Shown here: in pieces, positions 4,623-6,437 of the stretch
How the letters are laid out: each line of letters starts with the position of its first letter
Position numbering within the stretch: the stretch's first letter is position 1
NCBI GenBank assembly: GCA_025356795.1
Contig: JANXRR010000389.1
Coordinates: 1 to 6,437, forward strand
Length of the DNA stretch: 6,437 bases
Direction of reading: 5' to 3'
DNA from: Bacteroidia bacterium
GTDB taxonomy: Bacteria; Bacteroidota; Bacteroidia; Cytophagales; Cyclobacteriaceae
The notes under the pieces: model-generated
The model's database searches: none
What the model was told of the DNA's origin: nothing
What the model saw: the letters and a program-made list of their open reading frames with translations, nothing else
Position numbers and translations under genes: made by a program

Positions 4623-6437
4623 ATGAACAGCATTATTTATTTGATTCCAGCTTTCGGTATTGTAGGTCTCATTGTAATGGCAATAAAATCTGCCTGGGTT
4701 AGTAAACAAGATGCAGGCGATGCAAAAATGACGGAACTTGCTGGATATATTGCAGACGGGGCAATGGCATTTTTAAGAGCTGAATGGAAAGTATTAGGCT
4801 ATTTCGCTGTTTTCGCAGCAATTTTATTAGGTTGGTCAGGATCGTTAGTTGAAGATTCAAGCCCTTTAATTGCAATTTCTTTCTTAATTGGAGCGATACT
4901 TTCTGCTTTCGCAGGATATTTAGGAATGAAGATTGCCACTAAAGCCAATGTGCGCACTACCCAAGCTGCCCGAACAAGTTTAGCACAAGCATTAAAAGTT
5001 TCGTTTACCGGAGGTTCGGTAATGGGAATAGGAGTTGCAGGCCTTGCTATTTTGGGCTTAGGATCTGTGTTCATTGTTCTCTATCAGATATTTGTTCCAG
5101 CAGGTGCTGCCATCAATGGGCTGGAAGTGAAAAAAGCCATTGAAGTGCTTGCGGGTTTTTCCTTGGGAGCAGAATCAATTGCTTTGTTTGCTCGGGTTGG
5201 CGGTGGAATTTATACTAAAGCTGCTGATGTGGGTGCTGATTTAGTGGGTAAGGTTGAAGCAGGTATTCCAGAGGATGATGTGAGAAACCCTGCCACCATT
5301 GCTGATAACGTGGGAGACAACGTAGGTGATGTTGCTGGCATGGGTGCAGATTTGTTTGGTTCTTATGTGGCGACTATACTTGCAACCATGGTTTTGGGCC
5401 AGGAAATTGATGCATCGGGTGATAATTATCAGGGGTTATCTCCAATTCTTTTGCCCATGATGATTGCTGGCCTAGGGCTTATCTTTTCAATAGTCGGAAC
5501 TTGGTTTGTACGAATAAAAAAAGAAACTGACAGCGTTCAGAACGCACTCAATATTGGTAATTGGTCTTCAATTATCCTAACTGCAATTGCTTCCTATTTT
5601 GCAGTAACTTTATTATTACCTGAAAAGCTAGTTCATCGTGGCGTTGAGTTTACTTCTCTCGATGTTTTTTACGCCATTGTTGTAGGCTTAATCGTTGGCG
5701 CTTTAATGAGCCTTATTACAGAATATTATACAGCAATGGGAAAGCGACCTGTTCTGTCAATCATAAAGCAATCAGGAACCGGTCATGCTACTAATATTAT
5801 TGGTGGTCTTTCTGTCGGTATGGAGTCTACCACGTTGCCTATATTAGTATTAGCGGCTGGTATTATTGCTTCTCATGCTTTTGCCGGCCTCTATGGAGTA
5901 GCCATTGCTGCTGCCGGCATGATGGCAACTACCGCCATGCAGCTGGCAATAGATGCCTTTGGCCCTATTGCTGATAACGCTGGGGGTATAGCAGAAATGA
6001 GTCAACTTCCAGAAGCGGTGAGAGGTCGTACCGATAACCTAGATGCCGTTGGCAACACAACTGCCGCCACTGGAAAAGGATTTGCCATTGCTTCTGCTGC
6101 TTTAACTTCATTAGCCTTATTTGCAGCTTTCGTAGGCGTTTCTGGCATTTCTTCAATTGACATTTACAAGGCCCCTGTATTGGCTGGCTTATTTGTTGGT
6201 GGAATGATACCATTCATTTTTTCTTCATTATGTATTGCTGCTGTTGGTCGTGCCGCAATGGATATGGTAAATGAAGTAAGAAGACAATTCAAAGAGATTC
6301 CAGGTATTATGGAGTACAAGGCAAAGCCTGAATACGAAAAATGTGTGGCCATCTCCACCAAAGCATCTATTCGTGAAATGATTGCCCCTGGAGCCATTGC
6401 ATTGATAACCCCAGTTATTGTAGGGTTTACTTTTGGC
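4623..6437 (+). CDS. hppA: K+-dependent membrane pyrophosphatase, probably H+-pumping (C-terminus cut by window edge)
   Basis: This is an integral membrane ion pump that couples hydrolysis of pyrophosphate to phosphate with export of cations. The first 605 residues are present; the family is usually about 700-800, so the last helices lie beyond the right edge. The Mg-pyrophosphate site is intact: GGGIYTKAADVGADLVGKVE (193-212, with D202, D206, K210, E212), IADNVGDNVGDVAG (226-239), DAFGPIADNAGGIAEM (444-459) and RTDNLDAVGN (469-478). A481 and G484 in GNTTAATGKG are the residues of the K+-dependent group; the K+-independent group has Lys at the first position. Helix 6 reads GADLFGSYV (240-248), with Gly where sodium pumps have Glu. 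E184 in SLGAESIALFA (helix 5) probably replaces it, as in Flavobacterium-type proton pumps. The start ATG follows purine-rich AAAAGAAGAAAAA and opens on a first membrane helix (about 3-21). It has its own promoter box at 4540. Confidence 0.96.
   Translation, partial: MNSIIYLIPAFGIVGLIVMAIKSAWVSKQDAGDAKMTELAGYIADGAMAFLRAEWKVLGYFAVFAAILLGWSGSLVEDSSPLIAISFLIGAILSAFAGYLGMKIATKANVRTTQAARTSLAQALKVSFTGGSVMGIGVAGLAILGLGSVFIVLYQIFVPAGAAINGLEVKKAIEVLAGFSLGAESIALFARVGGGIYTKAADVGADLVGKVEAGIPEDDVRNPATIADNVGDNVGDVAGMGADLFGSYVATILATMVLGQEIDASGDNYQGLSPILLPMMIAGLGLIFSIVGTWFVRIKKETDSVQNALNIGNWSSIILTAIASYFAVTLLLPEKLVHRGVEFTSLDVFYAIVVGLIVGALMSLITEYYTAMGKRPVLSIIKQSGTGHATNIIGGLSVGMESTTLPILVLAAGIIASHAFAGLYGVAIAAAGMMATTAMQLAIDAFGPIADNAGGIAEMSQLPEAVRGRTDNLDAVGNTTAATGKGFAIASAALTSLALFAAFVGVSGISSIDIYKAPVLAGLFVGGMIPFIFSSLCIAAVGRAAMDMVNEVRRQFKEIPGIMEYKAKPEYEKCVAISTKASIREMIAPGAIALITPVIVGFTFG

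Noticed and set aside
4799..5074. Minus-strand open frame of 91 codons.
   Set aside because: It is the complement of Ala/Gly/Ile-rich hppA membrane-helix codons.
5965..6397. Two minus-strand open frames near the right edge.
   Set aside because: They are antisense to hppA; the Gln/Lys-rich one is a product of frame composition.

Overview
The window looks like an ordinary chromosomal segment of a member of the Bacteroidota, probably a Cytophagales- or Flavobacteria-like lineage. Four observations point that way: a moderately AT-rich composition; no clear Shine-Dalgarno sequences ahead of the genes; a TAnnTTTG-type -7 promoter box upstream of the pyrophosphatase gene; and a membrane pyrophosphatase with the Flavobacterium-type arrangement of its intramembrane glutamate. 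No mobile elements, CRISPR arrays, rRNA or tRNA genes were seen.

Left half (1-3581), minus strand: a threonine biosynthesis operon read right to left. A region upstream of thrA (3298-3581) holds a likely promoter and a previously easy-to-miss 27-codon leader ORF (3377-3460) that is very rich in Thr and Ile codons. Then come thrA (fused aspartokinase and homoserine dehydrogenase, 835-3297) and thrB (homoserine kinase, cut by the left edge, 1-751). Together ThrA and ThrB turn aspartate into phosphohomoserine, and a threonine synthase gene may lie just beyond the left edge. The operon appears to have two levels of feedback: threonine-sensing ACT domains in ThrA, and ribosome-sensed Thr/Ile supply through the leader peptide.

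Middle (3582-4489), plus strand, divergent from thr: a hotdog-fold acyl-CoA thioesterase gene overlaps by four bases (GTGA) a small gene whose product resembles the psi subunit (HolD) of the DNA polymerase III clamp loader.

Right part (4490-6437), plus strand: a 133-base gap contains a -7 promoter box followed directly by a strong terminator-like hairpin. Then comes hppA, a K+-dependent, probably H+-pumping membrane pyrophosphatase, cut by the right edge after 605 codons.

The most interesting item is the thr leader peptide with its set of mutually exclusive RNA pairings and no obvious U-tract terminator.
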